From Pancytospora philotis (taxonomy: Eukaryota > Microsporidia): 15,845 nucleotides of DNA. The first letter of the stretch is position 1. Each line of letters starts with the position of its first letter. The notes below the pieces were generated by a model. The model was given only the letters and a program-made list of their open reading frames with translations. It was not told the origin of the DNA and ran no database searches. The stretch spans positions 1 to 15,845 of the forward strand of contig JALRLY010000205.1 of NCBI GenBank assembly GCA_023647555.1. The letters run 5' to 3'. Below are positions 15,164 through 15,845 of the stretch, one piece after another. Made by a program: the position numbers and the translations under genes.

Positions 15164-15845
15164 GAGTGTAGAAACGTACCACAAGACTGATTGATTGTGA
15201 AACTGGCATCCGCTCGGGCTCCCTGCGGCTGTCCATTTTTCTCGACGCGACTTTGCGCCCTGTGCTTAGAGAGTCTGGCAGAAGTTTTGAAAGAAAATCC
15301 CTAGTGTCCTTAGACAAAAATTTGAATCAGAACTCTGGGACAGGACTGGGGCGGCAGAGACTGATAAAAAACAGTAACACGGGCAGAGAGCCGTTGAACT
15401 GACTAACGAAAACAAGTGGAGGTGTTTGGAGGCGGAGCGGCAGCACGGGCACGTATCGACGGGTGCACCTGCTGGATTTTGACCTGGGGGCCGGCGGTCA
15501 CTCTGTGGTGTTGTGGCTGTGTGGTGCGTGTCGCGGTGCTGTTCCCTTGTGCTCCCGTGCGCTGCCGGTGCGTCCTGCGCGTTTTCCTGCCCGTTGTGGC
15601 GTGTCTTGGTGCCTGTGCAAAGTTTTGCGTTGGGTGGTGCGGGAGGCCTGCGGACTGGCCGGGCTGGCGCAGTGGGCGGTGCTGGTGCTGGCTGGCGGGC
15701 GTTCTTGGCGGGCACTGCGGCACGTGTGTGCATGCAGGTTTGACTTTTTGAGTGTTGGTGGCGCAGTGGGGAGTGTGGTTGTGGCGGGCTGGAGGGCGCA
15801 GGTTCGAGTCGCGGGCAGGCGGTTCTGGCAGTGGCGCTGTCGCAG
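15164..15845. other. Spacer after module 5, running off the window
   Basis: It aligns with 11484 to about 11880 up to roughly 15560, then becomes strongly G-rich and A-poor (15661-15720 counts 2 A, 14 C, 32 G, 12 T). - strand frames at 15117-15317 and 15266-15733 together correspond to the single - strand frame of the other copy, separated by a frameshift. No gene is called. Confidence 0.55.

Larger units (their letters stand above)
9452..15845 (+). repeat. Tandem superunit A+B, about 3.6 kb period
   Basis: Unit A (tag 2 and module 2) plus unit B (tag 3 and module 3) span 9452-13015. The same order recurs as tag 4, module 4, tag 5, module 5 from 13016 to the window end, where the second superunit is cut. 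Same-subtype tags are 3567 (2 to 4) and 3660 (3 to 5) bases apart. A and B are diverged members of one family, so an older duplication made A and B and a later one copied the pair. Confidence 0.75.

Noticed and set aside
15752..15815. Possible tRNA gene: TGGCGCAGTGG (box A) and GGTTCGAGTC (box B-like) about 42 bases apart
   Set aside because: The D arm can pair only with wobbles, the acceptor and T stems do not pair, and no anticodon loop with U at position 33 can be drawn. Probably chance in G-rich DNA, at most a degenerate tRNA-like remnant.
9452..15845. Ribosomal RNA, telomere repeat, CRISPR array or coding transposon
   Set aside because: None of the universal rRNA core sequences, no short telomere-type tandem repeat, no regularly spaced short repeats, and no transposase, integrase or reverse transcriptase motifs seen on either strand.

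Overview
The window looks eukaryotic, most likely microsporidian. It holds two long intronless genes and two relics of one family of secreted proteins, and no housekeeping gene, rRNA or convincing tRNA. Four things point to microsporidia: intronless genes with very short flanks; a C-rich AGCCCC (or CCC) directly before the start codons; a TATA box only 27 nt before one ATG with AATAAA 17 nt after its stop; and an internal protein segment with a Cys-Val-Glu motif of a kind I recall, unverified, from large uncharacterised secreted families of Nematocida-like microsporidia. The assignment is an inference. The rather GC-rich noncoding DNA is unusual for most microsporidia I know.

Left half (1-5.3 kb): a 5'-truncated C-terminal relic (1-812, +); an intact 1089-residue secreted protein (1437-4706, +); and, tail to tail with it, an N-terminal relic of a third paralog (4919-5257, -). 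Middle (5.7-9.5 kb): a repeat module, then an intact 799-residue paralog (6724-9123, +). The two intact proteins align along their length, except that the shorter one lacks about 255 residues that include the Cys-Val-Glu segment.

Right half (9.4-15.8 kb): I see no convincing gene. It is built from repeats. A tag of about 85 bp occurs five times on the + strand (near 5.7, 9.46, 10.95, 13.03 and 14.61 kb), with a hairpin GAGCC/GGCTC, in three copies a second hairpin GTCCY/GGGAY, and an AT-rich end. Each tag is followed by a homologous module of about 480 bp ending in a GGAAAGCAGTTT-like block. Tags and modules fall in two subtypes that alternate A-B-A-B from 9.45 kb, forming a tandem superunit of about 3.6 kb. 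The stretches between modules are poor in A and rich in G and T on the + strand, which opens long spurious frames on the - strand.

The 799-residue gene occupies, after module 1, the slot that GT-rich DNA fills after modules 2 to 5. A fair reading is a subtelomere-like region where a secreted, possibly host-exposed family duplicates, loses domains and decays among a repeat family that may itself be transcribed as a structured + strand RNA. The RNA idea rests on a few wobble-compatible changes and is tentative.
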